64,000 nucleotides of DNA. Origin: Pseudomonadota bacterium (GTDB lineage: Bacteria > Pseudomonadota > Alphaproteobacteria > Acetobacterales > Acetobacteraceae). Position numbers and translations under genes: made by a program. Positions 1-7,702 of the stretch are shown here, one piece after another; within the stretch, counting starts at the first letter, position 1, and each line of letters begins with the position of its first letter. The notes beneath the pieces are model-generated. The model did no database searches and was not told where the DNA came from. It saw nothing but the letters and a program-made list of their open reading frames with translations. Where the stretch lies: NCBI GenBank assembly GCA_021849425.1, contig JAJZSY010000013.1, positions 1 to 64,000 of the forward strand, in the 5' to 3' direction.

Positions 1-123
1 CGCAACGCTCCAACGGTTTTGCAAGGTTTTGTCCCTCAAGCCACACAGACCTTGCAAATCCCAATATTGCCCCCCGCTAAAAAGTTATGAACAGATCAGC
101 AAAGTTAGATTTTTCACAGGGGA
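1..123. mobile_element. possible end of an insertion element (left edge)
   Basis: This stretch holds no gene and is less GC-rich than its surroundings. It contains a perfect 10-bp inverted repeat (TTTGCAAGGT at 18-27, ACCTTGCAAA at 49-58). It abuts the exact point where the flavoprotein gene on the minus strand stops matching its family. Repeated motifs just inside the end are known for IS21-like and related elements, so an IS end is a reasonable guess. No transposase lies within the window and the other end is not visible, so this is inference only. Confidence 0.35.
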
Positions 124-612
124 CTAGGTACGGAAAAAGATCCGGAACAGCCGCTTGCCGAACTTGTTGGTTACCCAGTCTTCGAAATTGGTGGGGTTGG
201 CGATCGGAAAGAGCCGCGCCTTCGCATAGGACAGAACGCACCGCACCGCCTCGAACACGCCGAGTTTCAGCAGCGCGTCCATCGCCCGCAGCGGATAGTC
301 GAACAGCTTCTGGCGGTAATAGATCCGTGATTTCCGCGGGCGGACAAGAAATCCTTCGTCGAGAATCTCGTCCCACAGCGCCTCGATTTCCTCGGATTTC
401 GAGAAGAAGCGATGCCCGCCGATATCGAACGCGAAGCCCTTGTAGGTCTCGGTGCGGGAAATGCCGCCGACATAAACCGGATCCTGTTCCAGCACGGTCA
501 CGGTCATGCCGTTGCGGCTGAGCAGATACGCGGCAGTCAAACCCGCCGGCCCCGCGCCGATACAAATCGCTGATACTTTTTTGGGGTTGGATAAAAAATT
601 AGAAGGCGACAT
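124..612 (-). pseudogene. truncated FAD-dependent oxidoreductase (UDP-galactopyranose mutase/amine oxidase-like), N-terminal third
   Basis: The 162 residues start with a clean Rossmann dinucleotide-binding motif (GAGPAGLTAAYLL, about residues 18-30), followed by the conserved GGHRFFSKS stretch found in NAD(P)/FAD-dependent oxidoreductases of polysaccharide clusters. Those proteins are usually about 450-550 residues long and continue after the FGKRLFRIFF stretch, but here a TAG follows FFRT immediately. The FAD and substrate domains downstream are missing, so the product cannot be functional. The break coincides with a switch to unrelated sequence at 1-123. The 5' leader (613-740) is unusually AT-rich, as in front of other sugar genes in this window. 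Confidence 0.75.
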
Positions 613-879
613 AAATTATTAACCTTATCGAGACATAAAATAGAGTAATACAATTCATGAATACGATATTCAGAAAGATATTCTTGGTCAATAGGTGATC
701 GTATCAATTTCCGATGCGGTTTCCGGCCACCGCAAACAATGGTATTCAAACCAGGCTCGACGGAAAAATTTGTTGCGCCATCCGCGCTGCTTCCGGTCTT
801 CCCGCTGGGCGCCGGTGACGTTGAATTTCGCCGGGCGGCAGTCCAGCGACTGTCTGGTCCAGGAACCGTAGGGGCGAAA
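613..879. other. AT-rich intergenic region
   Basis: About 270 bases separate the truncated flavoprotein from the divergent isomerase gene. The part from 613 to 740 is far richer in A and T than the rest of the window and probably carries the promoter of the truncated gene. No RNA gene or conserved small protein was recognised. Confidence 0.5.
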
Positions 880-1521
880 ATGAGTGATCCGGTCTTGGTG
901 TTCTGGTCGTTCCGCAGCCCGTATTGCTACATCGCGCTGCCGCGCCTCATCGCTTTGTCGGAAGCGCATGGCGTCGCGCTGGAGATGCGGATCGTGCATC
1001 CGGCCGCCTTGCGCAACCCGGAGTACTTCCGGACCATGAACCCCCTCGCGCGTCCCTATTTCCTGCGTGACAGCGCGCGCGAGGCGGCGGCGCACGGCAT
1101 GCCGTTCCGCCGCCCCGTGCCAGATCCGGTCGCGCAGGACCCGACGACGCTCGCCATCGCGGCGGCGCAGCCGCTGGCGCGCCGGCTGGGCCGCCTCGGG
1201 GTTGCGGCGTCGCAGCGCGGACGCGGCGTTGCCTTTTGCCTTGAAGTGTCCCGCCTGCTCTGGGATGGCCAGGTCGATGGCTGGGATACCGGCGAGCATC
1301 TCGCCCGCGTCGCCGCCCGCGCGGGGCTCGACCTTGCGGCGCTTGATGCGGCGATCGCCGCCGATCCCGACGGGTATGAGGCGGTGCTGGCGCGGAACGA
1401 CCGGGATCTGCGCGCCGCCGGCCACTGGGGCGTGCCAACCATGGTCTGGCACGGCGAGCCCTTTTTCGGCCAGGACCGGATCGGCACGCTGGCCTGGCGC
1501 CTGCGCGGCGTTGCCGGGTAG
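880..1521 (+). CDS. DsbA-family / 2-hydroxychromene-2-carboxylate isomerase-like protein
   Basis: 213 residues of the thioredoxin-like DsbA fold used by 2-hydroxychromene-2-carboxylate isomerases and kappa-class glutathione transferases. It begins with the typical strand VLVFWSFRSPYCYIA, where the serine of SPY takes the place of the DsbA redox cysteine. It closes with GVPTMVWHGEPFFGQDRI, the cis-proline loop and the GQDR ending seen throughout the family. The family isomerises aromatic ring-cleavage intermediates using glutathione; the true substrate here is unknown. The ATG at 880 was chosen because homology begins there; upstream in-frame sequence looks non-coding. It is a single gene converging on the dehalogenase. 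Confidence 0.8.
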   Translation: MSDPVLVFWSFRSPYCYIALPRLIALSEAHGVALEMRIVHPAALRNPEYFRTMNPLARPYFLRDSAREAAAHGMPFRRPVPDPVAQDPTTLAIAAAQPLARRLGRLGVAASQRGRGVAFCLEVSRLLWDGQVDGWDTGEHLARVAARAGLDLAALDAAIAADPDGYEAVLARNDRDLRAAGHWGVPTMVWHGEPFFGQDRIGTLAWRLRGVAG

Positions 1522-1528
1522 GGGCTGT

Positions 1529-2410
1529 CTATCGAAGTTGCAGGTCGAACAGAGCGACATTCAGCACGAGGCCGGGCAGGAGCCACTGGAACAGCCGGGC
1601 CACCGCCAGCATTTCGTCGAGTGGTGCATCCCGCAGCGCCGCCGCGCGCAACCCTTCGGCATCCAGCCCCGCCGGATTGGGCACGCGATGGCGGACCCGC
1701 GCCAGAGCGTCGTCATGCACCCGGCGGCAGGCCGCCTCATAGGCCGGCGTCGCGACCAGCGGCCTGATCCCGCCCCAGGCGGCGGCGAAATAGCTCGGCC
1801 AGCGCGCCAGGGCCCGGTAGTCGGTGTTGACGAAGGGCAGGCCGAGCGTCGCCTTCACATCCTCATACACAGCCCTTGTCGTCGGTTCGGCATGATGCGC
1901 CTCCATCAGCACGAACGGGCAGGCGACATCCGGCGCGTGGCGGCCGGTGAAGGGCACCGCGTCAACCGCCGCGTCAGGCGCCATCGCGCCGCCTTCCAGC
2001 AGCAGCCGCACCAGTGTGGCGATCAGCAGATAGGGGTAGTTGCCGTGGGAAAAGATCTCGATCATGTCGCGGATGGAGGCGATTTCCGCCGGCGCGTAGC
2101 CGGCGGCGTCCAGCGTTCCGCGCAGCCCGGCCGGCGCAAGGCGCGCGGCCTCCCCCTCGGCCAGCGCGCGCAGCTCGCGGCATTCGCCGACAAAGCCTGC
2201 ACTGGTCACGATCGGCTCGATCCCCTGCCACAGATGGCGGAAGAAATGCGGGTAATGGGCGTAGGCCATCGTCACCACCCCCATCCATGGCACCTGCAGC
2301 GCGGTCTTCATGGCGGTGTAGAACGCCTTCCGCTCGCCATCGGCCAGATATTCCGCCAGCGGATGGATGGCGGGGATCGGGGTGGGCAGGTGCCTTTCGA
2401 GTGTGGTCAT
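1529..2410 (-). CDS. DehI-type 2-haloacid dehalogenase family protein
   Basis: 293 residues, the same size as DehI of Pseudomonas putida (group I dehalogenase, active on D- and L-2-haloacids by direct water attack). Two internally similar halves are visible: the first carries SHGNYPYLL (about residue 121) and the second LPFVNTDYRALARWPSY (about residue 191). Asp197 in the NTDY motif is the likely equivalent of the catalytic aspartate of DehI. It lies 66 bp downstream of the P-type ATPase on the same strand and only 7 bp from the convergent isomerase. Family membership is fairly secure, but activity on haloacids is an inference because many homologues are uncharacterised. Confidence 0.75.
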   Translation of the reverse strand: MTTLERHLPTPIPAIHPLAEYLADGERKAFYTAMKTALQVPWMGVVTMAYAHYPHFFRHLWQGIEPIVTSAGFVGECRELRALAEGEAARLAPAGLRGTLDAAGYAPAEIASIRDMIEIFSHGNYPYLLIATLVRLLLEGGAMAPDAAVDAVPFTGRHAPDVACPFVLMEAHHAEPTTRAVYEDVKATLGLPFVNTDYRALARWPSYFAAAWGGIRPLVATPAYEAACRRVHDDALARVRHRVPNPAGLDAEGLRAAALRDAPLDEMLAVARLFQWLLPGLVLNVALFDLQLR

Positions 2411-2476
2411 CGTCGTGTCGCCCTCCCGGCGATGCAGATCTCAAATGCGGGATGCAGGAGAGGCGATCTCCGGCCT

Positions 2477-5092
2477 TCAGGTCAAGATGCGGCGTGCCCA
2501 TTTGACCAGTTCGAGGGCGATGAAGATCACGCTTGAGGCGGCGATCGTCACGGCGAGTTCGCCGGGGCGCAGCGGGGCGGCGCCGAAGGCGCGGTTGATC
2601 CCGGGCGTGTAGATTACCGCGAGTTGCAAGGCCACGGTGAGCAGCGCCGCGCCCAACAGTGGCGGGTTCGCGCCGAGATCGGCATGGAACGGGGGTGCAT
2701 GCGCGGCGCGGACCGCCATCAGCTGCCAGAGCTGCACGAAGGTCAGCACGGCGAAGACCATCGTCTGCCAGTGCGCGTCCTGCATCCGGCGGGCGGCGGC
2801 CTCGGTCAGCAGCGTGATGGCCGCCATCAGCAGCCCGGACCACAGCACCTCCACGGCCATGCCGCCGGCGAGCAGCCGTGCGCGCGGCGGCCGCGGCGGG
2901 CGGGTCATGATGTCGGGTGCGGCCGGCTCGGTGACGAGGGCGAGTCCGGGCAGACCATCGGTCACGAGGTTGATCCACAAGATCTGGATCGGCCGCAGCG
3001 GCATTGGCAGACCGAAGAACGGGGCGAGGAAGATCGTCAGGATCTCCGCCGTGTTGCAGGCGACGATGAAGCGCACGAATTTGCGGATATTGTCATAGAT
3101 CCGCCGCCCCTCGCGCACGGCGGCGACGATGGTCGCGAAATCGTCGTCCAGCAGCACGAGGCTCGCCGCCTCGCGGGCGACATCGGTGCCGCCGCGGCCC
3201 ATCGCCACGCCGATATCCGCCTGAGCCAGCGCCGGCGCGTCGTTCACCCCGTCGCCGGTCATCGCCACCACCTCGCCACAGGCTTGCAGCGCGGTGACGA
3301 TGCGGATTTTCTGCGCCGGATCGACCCGGGCGAAGACCGCGACTTCCCGCACCCGCCGCCGCAGGTCCGGCTCGTCGAGCGCCTGCAGCGCGGCGCCCGT
3401 CATCACCGCCGCCGCCGTGTCCGCGGCATCGTCGAGAATGCCGATCGAGCGGGCGATGGCGATGGCCGTGAGCGGGTGATCGCCGGTGATCATCACCGGG
3501 CGGATGCCCGCCGCGATGCAGGTCGCGACCGCGGCGGCGGCCTCGGGGCGTGGCGGGTCCATCAGGCCGGCGAGGCCGAGGCATTCGAGCCCGCTTTCCA
3601 GTGCCGCCTCGGGGATATCCGCTGCGCCCGGCTTGTGCCGCCCGCGGGCGACGGCGAGCACGCGCAGGCCATCGGCGGCCATGGCGGCGGCGGCGCGCAT
3701 GAGGGCCGCATGATCGGTCGGCGCTGCGCCGGCGGGGCCGTCCATTTCCGTGCAGAGCGGGATCACGGCCTCGGGCGCGCCCTTTGTGTAGCTGACCAGC
3801 GCGCCGTCCTCGCGGTGCAGCGTGGTCATGCGCCGCCGCTCGGCGGTGAAGGGCCGTTCGGCGCATCGCGCGTGGCGGGCGCGCTCGGCGGCCGGATCGA
3901 GCCCGGCCGCGCGCGCCGCGTGCCAGAAGGCGGTTTCGGTCGGGTCGCCCTGCGGCTCGCCGGCGGCATCGGCGGTGGCGTCGTTGCACAATACCAGGGC
4001 GCGGAGCAGCGCCGTCGCGTCGGGGTCGCCGGGGCGCCAGGCAGACGTCATCCGCATCTGGTTCAGCGTCAGCGTGCCGGTCTTGTCGGCGCAGATGGTG
4101 GTGACGGCGCCGAGCGTCTCGACGGCGGGCAGGCGGCGGATCAGCGCCCGCGCCCGCGCCATCCGCGCGGCACCGCCGGCCAGCAGCACGGTGACAACGG
4201 CGGGCATCGCCTCGGGGATCGCCGCCACCGCGAGGCTGAGCGCGGTCAGCAGCATCGGCAGCGGCGCCTCGCCGCGCAGCAGCCCGGTGGCGAGGATCAG
4301 GCCGCAGATCGCCAGCGCCGCCGCGGCGATCTGCCGGCCGAACTGGGCGAGATGGCGTTGCAGCGGCGTGGCGTCGGCGGCGGCGCCCTCGATCAGGCTG
4401 GCGATCCGGCCAAGCTCGGTGGCCATTCCGGTTTCCGTCACGATGCCCGTCGCGCGGCCGCTGAAGACGCCGGTGCCCTTGTAGGCCATGCAGGTGCGCT
4501 CGGGCATTATGGTTCCGGCGGGAACCGGGGTGGTTTGCTTCGGCACCGGCGCCGATTCCCCGGTCAGCGCGGCCTCGCCGATGCGCAGGCCCGGCGCGTC
4601 GAGCAGCCGCAGATCCGCCGGGACCGTGTTGCCGGCTTCGAGCAGGACGAGATCGCCGGGGACGAGGGATGCGGCCGGCAGCGCCAGCACCCGCCCCTGC
4701 CGCCGCACCGTCGCGCCCGGGGCGGCGAGGCGGCGCAGCCCGGCCACCGCGTCCTGCGCCCGGGCGGCCTGGATGAAGCCGATCGCGGCATCGAGGATGA
4801 CGATGGCGAGGATCACCATCGTGTCCTCGATCGCGCCGATCAGGGCGGAGAGCGCCGCCGCGCCGATCAGCAGCAGGACCATGACGTCGGTGAACTGGGC
4901 GAGCAGCAGGGCGAGCCGGCCCTGCTGCCTTGCCGCCTCGATCGCGTTCGGCCCGTGGCGGCGCAGGCGGGCTTCGGCCTCGGCGTCGTCGAGCCCGCGC
5001 GCCGCGTCGCCGCCGAGGGCTGCGACCACCGCCGCGGCATCGAGCGCGTGCCAGGCCGGCGCCGGCGCGGGGGCAGGATCAGCGCGCGCCAT
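2477..5092 (-). CDS. cation-transporting P-type ATPase (P2A, calcium pump-like)
   Basis: 871 residues with all P-type ATPase motifs: TGES in the actuator domain, DKTGTLT with phosphorylated Asp336, KGAPE in the nucleotide domain, and TGDGVNDAP in the hinge. Membrane signatures IPEAMP in helix 4 and NLVTDGLP in helix 6 match the calcium-binding sites of SERCA-like pumps, so Ca2+ or another divalent cation is the likely substrate. The start at 5092 (MARADPAP) overlaps the stop of the upstream small membrane gene by 14 bases; a second ATG five codons earlier is possible. It is probably made from one mRNA with the small protein and the AI-2E permease. Confidence 0.9.
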   Translation of the reverse strand: MARADPAPAPAPAWHALDAAAVVAALGGDAARGLDDAEAEARLRRHGPNAIEAARQQGRLALLLAQFTDVMVLLLIGAAALSALIGAIEDTMVILAIVILDAAIGFIQAARAQDAVAGLRRLAAPGATVRRQGRVLALPAASLVPGDLVLLEAGNTVPADLRLLDAPGLRIGEAALTGESAPVPKQTTPVPAGTIMPERTCMAYKGTGVFSGRATGIVTETGMATELGRIASLIEGAAADATPLQRHLAQFGRQIAAAALAICGLILATGLLRGEAPLPMLLTALSLAVAAIPEAMPAVVTVLLAGGAARMARARALIRRLPAVETLGAVTTICADKTGTLTLNQMRMTSAWRPGDPDATALLRALVLCNDATADAAGEPQGDPTETAFWHAARAAGLDPAAERARHARCAERPFTAERRRMTTLHREDGALVSYTKGAPEAVIPLCTEMDGPAGAAPTDHAALMRAAAAMAADGLRVLAVARGRHKPGAADIPEAALESGLECLGLAGLMDPPRPEAAAAVATCIAAGIRPVMITGDHPLTAIAIARSIGILDDAADTAAAVMTGAALQALDEPDLRRRVREVAVFARVDPAQKIRIVTALQACGEVVAMTGDGVNDAPALAQADIGVAMGRGGTDVAREAASLVLLDDDFATIVAAVREGRRIYDNIRKFVRFIVACNTAEILTIFLAPFFGLPMPLRPIQILWINLVTDGLPGLALVTEPAAPDIMTRPPRPPRARLLAGGMAVEVLWSGLLMAAITLLTEAAARRMQDAHWQTMVFAVLTFVQLWQLMAVRAAHAPPFHADLGANPPLLGAALLTVALQLAVIYTPGINRAFGAAPLRPGELAVTIAASSVIFIALELVKWARRILT

Positions 5093-5276
5093 GGAGGAAC
5101 AGCACATAGGCGTTGAGCAGATACATGGCGAACAGGCCGAAGCTGATCCAGCCGCCGGAGAGGTTCAGCCGCGTGGCGATCACGTCGCCATTGCGCGACA
5201 GCGCCGGGCCGGCCAGCCCGACCAGCGCCGCGCAGAGACAGAAGCCGAGCCAGACGCCGGCGGTGTGCGGGCTCAT
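5079..5276 (-). CDS. small two-helix membrane protein of unknown function
   Basis: 65 residues with two hydrophobic segments (about 7-26 and 43-60) separated by a short polar loop containing SRNGDVIATRLN. The ATG overlaps the AI-2E permease stop (ATGA) and its own stop lies inside the start of the ATPase, so the three genes are translationally coupled. Tight coupling to a P-type pump recalls the small regulatory or stabilising subunits of other pumps (phospholamban, KdpF), but there is no sequence evidence for this. I do not recognise a family. Confidence 0.6.
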   Translation of the reverse strand: MSPHTAGVWLGFCLCAALVGLAGPALSRNGDVIATRLNLSGGWISFGLFAMYLLNAYVLFLHGAR

Positions 5277-6301
5277 GACGCCGGCCCGCCGAGGCGGCGG
5301 CGCAGCAGGGCGAGGGCGAGGAGGGTGGTGGTCATCGCCAGCGGGCCGAGGATGAAGCCGGGCGGACCGAGGACGATGAGCCCGCCGATGATCGCGATGA
5401 AGACCGGCACGGTGTGCAGGTTCAGCCGGTCGCCGACCAGGATGGGCCGCACCACGTTGTCGATCTCGCCGACGACGAGCGCGCCCCAGAGGGCGAGGAT
5501 CAGCGCCTTCGTCTCGTGGCCTTCGAGGGCGAGATAGGCGGCTTCGGGAATCCAGACGACGAAGGTGCCGAGCACCGGGACGATGGCCAGCAGGCTCATC
5601 ACGATGCCCCAGAACAGCGGCGCGCCGAGGCCGAGCGCCCAGAACATCAGCCCGGCCAGCGCGCCTTGCAGCGCCGCGACCATCACCGTGCCGTAGACGA
5701 TGGCCTGCACGGTGCCGCCGATGCGGGCGAAGACCTCGTCGGCCTCCGCCGCGCCGAGCGGCAGCAGCCGGCGCAGCGCGGCGAGGGCGGCGGCGCGGTC
5801 GCGCAGCGCGTAGAACAGGATGTAGAAGGCGAGGACGATCTCGATGAGCTGGGCGACCGAGCCGCGCAGCAGGGCGGCGCCCTCATTGCCGAGCATCGCG
5901 ACCAGCCGGCCGAGCAGGCCGGAGAGGTCAGGCTCCGCCGGCAGCCAGGCGAGGGCGGGCAGGCGAAGCGGCCCCTGCGACGCGAGCCGGGCCTGGATGA
6001 AGGCGGCCCCCGCGATCGCGCCATGCGCCAGCCGCTCGATGACCAGCGTCGCCGGCGCGCCGACCACGAGGATGGCCACCAGCACGACAAGCCCCGCCGC
6101 GAGCCCGCGATGGGGGAGGCGCCGCTCAAGCCGCGCCTGCAACGGGGCGAACAGGATGGCGAGCACCAGCGCCCAGGTCAGCGCGCCGAGAAAGGGCAGC
6201 GCCAGCGCGGCGCAGACCGCGAGCCCGGCGGCGGCGGCCAGCGCCAGCGGGGCAATGCCGGAGCCGCCGCCCACACGCCCGGCGGGCGGCGGCTCAGTCA
6301 T
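5273..6301 (-). CDS. AI-2E family transporter (permease)
   Basis: 342 residues with the layout of the AI-2E transporter family (PerM/YdgG/TqsA): paired N-terminal helices from about residue 16 to 52, a helix-breaking segment, a soluble middle region, and four C-terminal helices including GPPGFILGPLAM near the end. Members export small molecules or ions; the autoinducer-2 link holds only for a few and should not be assumed. It is the first gene of the coupled set permease, small membrane protein, ATPase, which suggests a shared envelope or ion-homeostasis role. Confidence 0.85.
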   Translation of the reverse strand: MTEPPPAGRVGGGSGIAPLALAAAAGLAVCAALALPFLGALTWALVLAILFAPLQARLERRLPHRGLAAGLVVLVAILVVGAPATLVIERLAHGAIAGAAFIQARLASQGPLRLPALAWLPAEPDLSGLLGRLVAMLGNEGAALLRGSVAQLIEIVLAFYILFYALRDRAAALAALRRLLPLGAAEADEVFARIGGTVQAIVYGTVMVAALQGALAGLMFWALGLGAPLFWGIVMSLLAIVPVLGTFVVWIPEAAYLALEGHETKALILALWGALVVGEIDNVVRPILVGDRLNLHTVPVFIAIIGGLIVLGPPGFILGPLAMTTTLLALALLRRRLGGPAS

Positions 6302-6496
6302 GCGCCCGCATGGCCGAACCCCGCGCGCCGCCCGCCCCGACCGTGCCGTGCCCGCGCGCCATGGCGCGAGTGTAGAGCATCGGCCGGTCAGGCGGAGTTA
6401 CCTGATCGGATGACGCTCTGCTCATTGATCGCAACGGGCGCGACATCCGATCCGGGTGGATCGGATGATGCCCGAGGACGGCGCGGGAGGATCAGG

Positions 6497-7063
6497 TCAG
6501 GCGGGCGGCGGGCCGCGCGGGCGCTCGCGCCGGCGCAGCCAGGCGGGCGGGCGGAAGCGGCGCGGCAGTTTCGCGTCCGCCTCGTCGGCGCGGGCTTGTG
6601 TGGTTTCGGGTTTGGGGCGTCGCTTGCGCGGGCGCTGGGGCAGGCGGAGCGCGGCCGGGAGCTTGAGGCCGAGGGTGCGGCAGAGCGGGCGGAGGATGCG
6701 GCCGAAGCGCGGATCGGCGGCGATGCGGCGCTGCAATTCGGGTTCGGCGAGCAGGGCGCGGAGCTGGCCGGCGGCGGCGACGGCCTCGGGGACCGGCGCG
6801 AGCAGCCAGGCGGGGCGGCGGGGCAAGGCGAGCCTTGCGCGATCCACCGGCCGGCGCTCGCGGTGGCGAGTGGGACGCGGACGCGGAGCAGAAACCTGGT
6901 TATCGCAGAGGCGGATCAAAAATGTGGCGTAGCGGCGCAGGCGGGTCCAGAGCAGGATGGTGAGGGCGCCGCTCTCGGGGCCGAAGACGCCGGCCGCGCC
7001 GCGCCGCGCGACGGCGTCGCACAGCGTGTCGATCAAGGCGCGGAAGCGGCGGGCGACATCCAT
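6497..7063 (-). CDS. hypothetical protein, Arg-rich
   Basis: 188 residues starting at the ATG at 7063 (MDVARRFRALIDTL). The first 60 residues look like a folded, amphipathic domain (FGPESGALTILLWTRLRRY); the C-terminal half is very rich in Arg and Pro and likely disordered or nucleic-acid binding. A related-looking acidic/basic layout occurs in lineage-specific proteins of acetic acid bacteria, but I do not recognise a domain. Codon bias in this frame (G/C at third positions) supports translation. No operon partner is evident. Confidence 0.5.
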   Translation of the reverse strand: MDVARRFRALIDTLCDAVARRGAAGVFGPESGALTILLWTRLRRYATFLIRLCDNQVSAPRPRPTRHRERRPVDRARLALPRRPAWLLAPVPEAVAAAGQLRALLAEPELQRRIAADPRFGRILRPLCRTLGLKLPAALRLPQRPRKRRPKPETTQARADEADAKLPRRFRPPAWLRRRERPRGPPPA

Positions 7064-7200
7064 GAACGGAACAAGAACATGTTTGCCCGGGGGTGGGCAA
7101 TGTCTTTTCGCTCCTGTTTCTGCTCCTGCCTTTCCGCGCCTGCCTTTTTTTGTGCCGTGTGCCGTGTGCCGCGCCGGGCGCGACGGGCGGCGCCGCGGGG

Positions 7201-7497
7201 TCAGAACATCCGGCCGTTGAGGAAGCCGAGGGCGGGCAGCGGGCGCCAGCCGCGCGGGAGCTGGGCGCGGGTCATCGCGCGGATCGTGTAGCGCGGCACC
7301 GGCTGCTCGCAGCGCTGGAGGAAGCCGAGATAGGCGCGGACCTGCTGCTCGCGCCAGGCGCGGTCGGCCTCGGCGCGGGTGTGGCTCGGGTGGATGTCCG
7401 CCACCCGCACCACCCGGCCGATGGTCGCGATCACCGCCCAGGAACGGTCTTCGGCGCGGGAGGGGGATTTCTCGAAGCTGCTGATCTTCTCCGGCAT
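7201..7497 (-). CDS. small hypothetical protein
   Basis: 98 residues from ATG 7497 (MPEKISSFEKSPSR). Upstream in-frame sequence consists only of the 34-bp repeat, so this internal start is preferred. The protein has strand-rich sequence WAVIATIGRVVRVADIHPSHTR, followed by an Arg/Trp-rich helix and a short C-terminus ending LGFLNGRMF. It has no signal peptide, membrane segment or motif I can assign. Confidence 0.5.
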   Translation of the reverse strand: MPEKISSFEKSPSRAEDRSWAVIATIGRVVRVADIHPSHTRAEADRAWREQQVRAYLGFLQRCEQPVPRYTIRAMTRAQLPRGWRPLPALGFLNGRMF

Positions 7498-7553
7498 GTG
7501 CAACGAGATTGACACGGCGCGGGGGGCGACCGCAAGCGATTCCGTGCCGGCCG

Positions 7554-7685
7554 GCCGGCCGCTTGCGTGCCGGCCGGTTGCGTTCATGCCGGCCGCTTGC
7601 GTGCCGGCCGGTTGCGTTCATGCCGGCCGCTTGCGTGCCGGCCGGTTGCGTTCATGCCGGCCGCTTGCGTGCCGGCCGGGTTCAT
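7554..7685. repeat. 34-bp tandem repeat, about 3.9 copies
   Basis: Three identical 34-bp units (7554-7587, 7588-7621, 7622-7655) are followed by a shortened fourth ending near 7685. Each unit contains two GCCGGCC cores and ends in GTTGCGTTCAT. The array fills the gap between the 98-residue hypothetical gene and the acyl-CoA dehydrogenase stop. There are no unique spacers, so it is a minisatellite rather than a CRISPR. The unit length is not a multiple of three, consistent with a non-coding location. Confidence 0.95.
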
Positions 7686-7702
7686 GCCGAGGATCTGGCG
7701 GG

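Noticed and set aside
537-749. 70-residue open frame upstream of the truncated flavoprotein
   Set aside because: AT-rich, overlaps the probable promoter and start of the flavoprotein, and has no features of a protein.
2624-5116. Long open frame (830 codons) opposite the P-type ATPase
   Set aside because: It is the antisense shadow of a high-GC gene; it has no recognisable domain and its composition (Arg, Gly, Ala, His) is typical of such shadows.
7554-7685. CRISPR array
   Set aside because: The units are directly adjacent with no spacers between them and no cas genes lie near.
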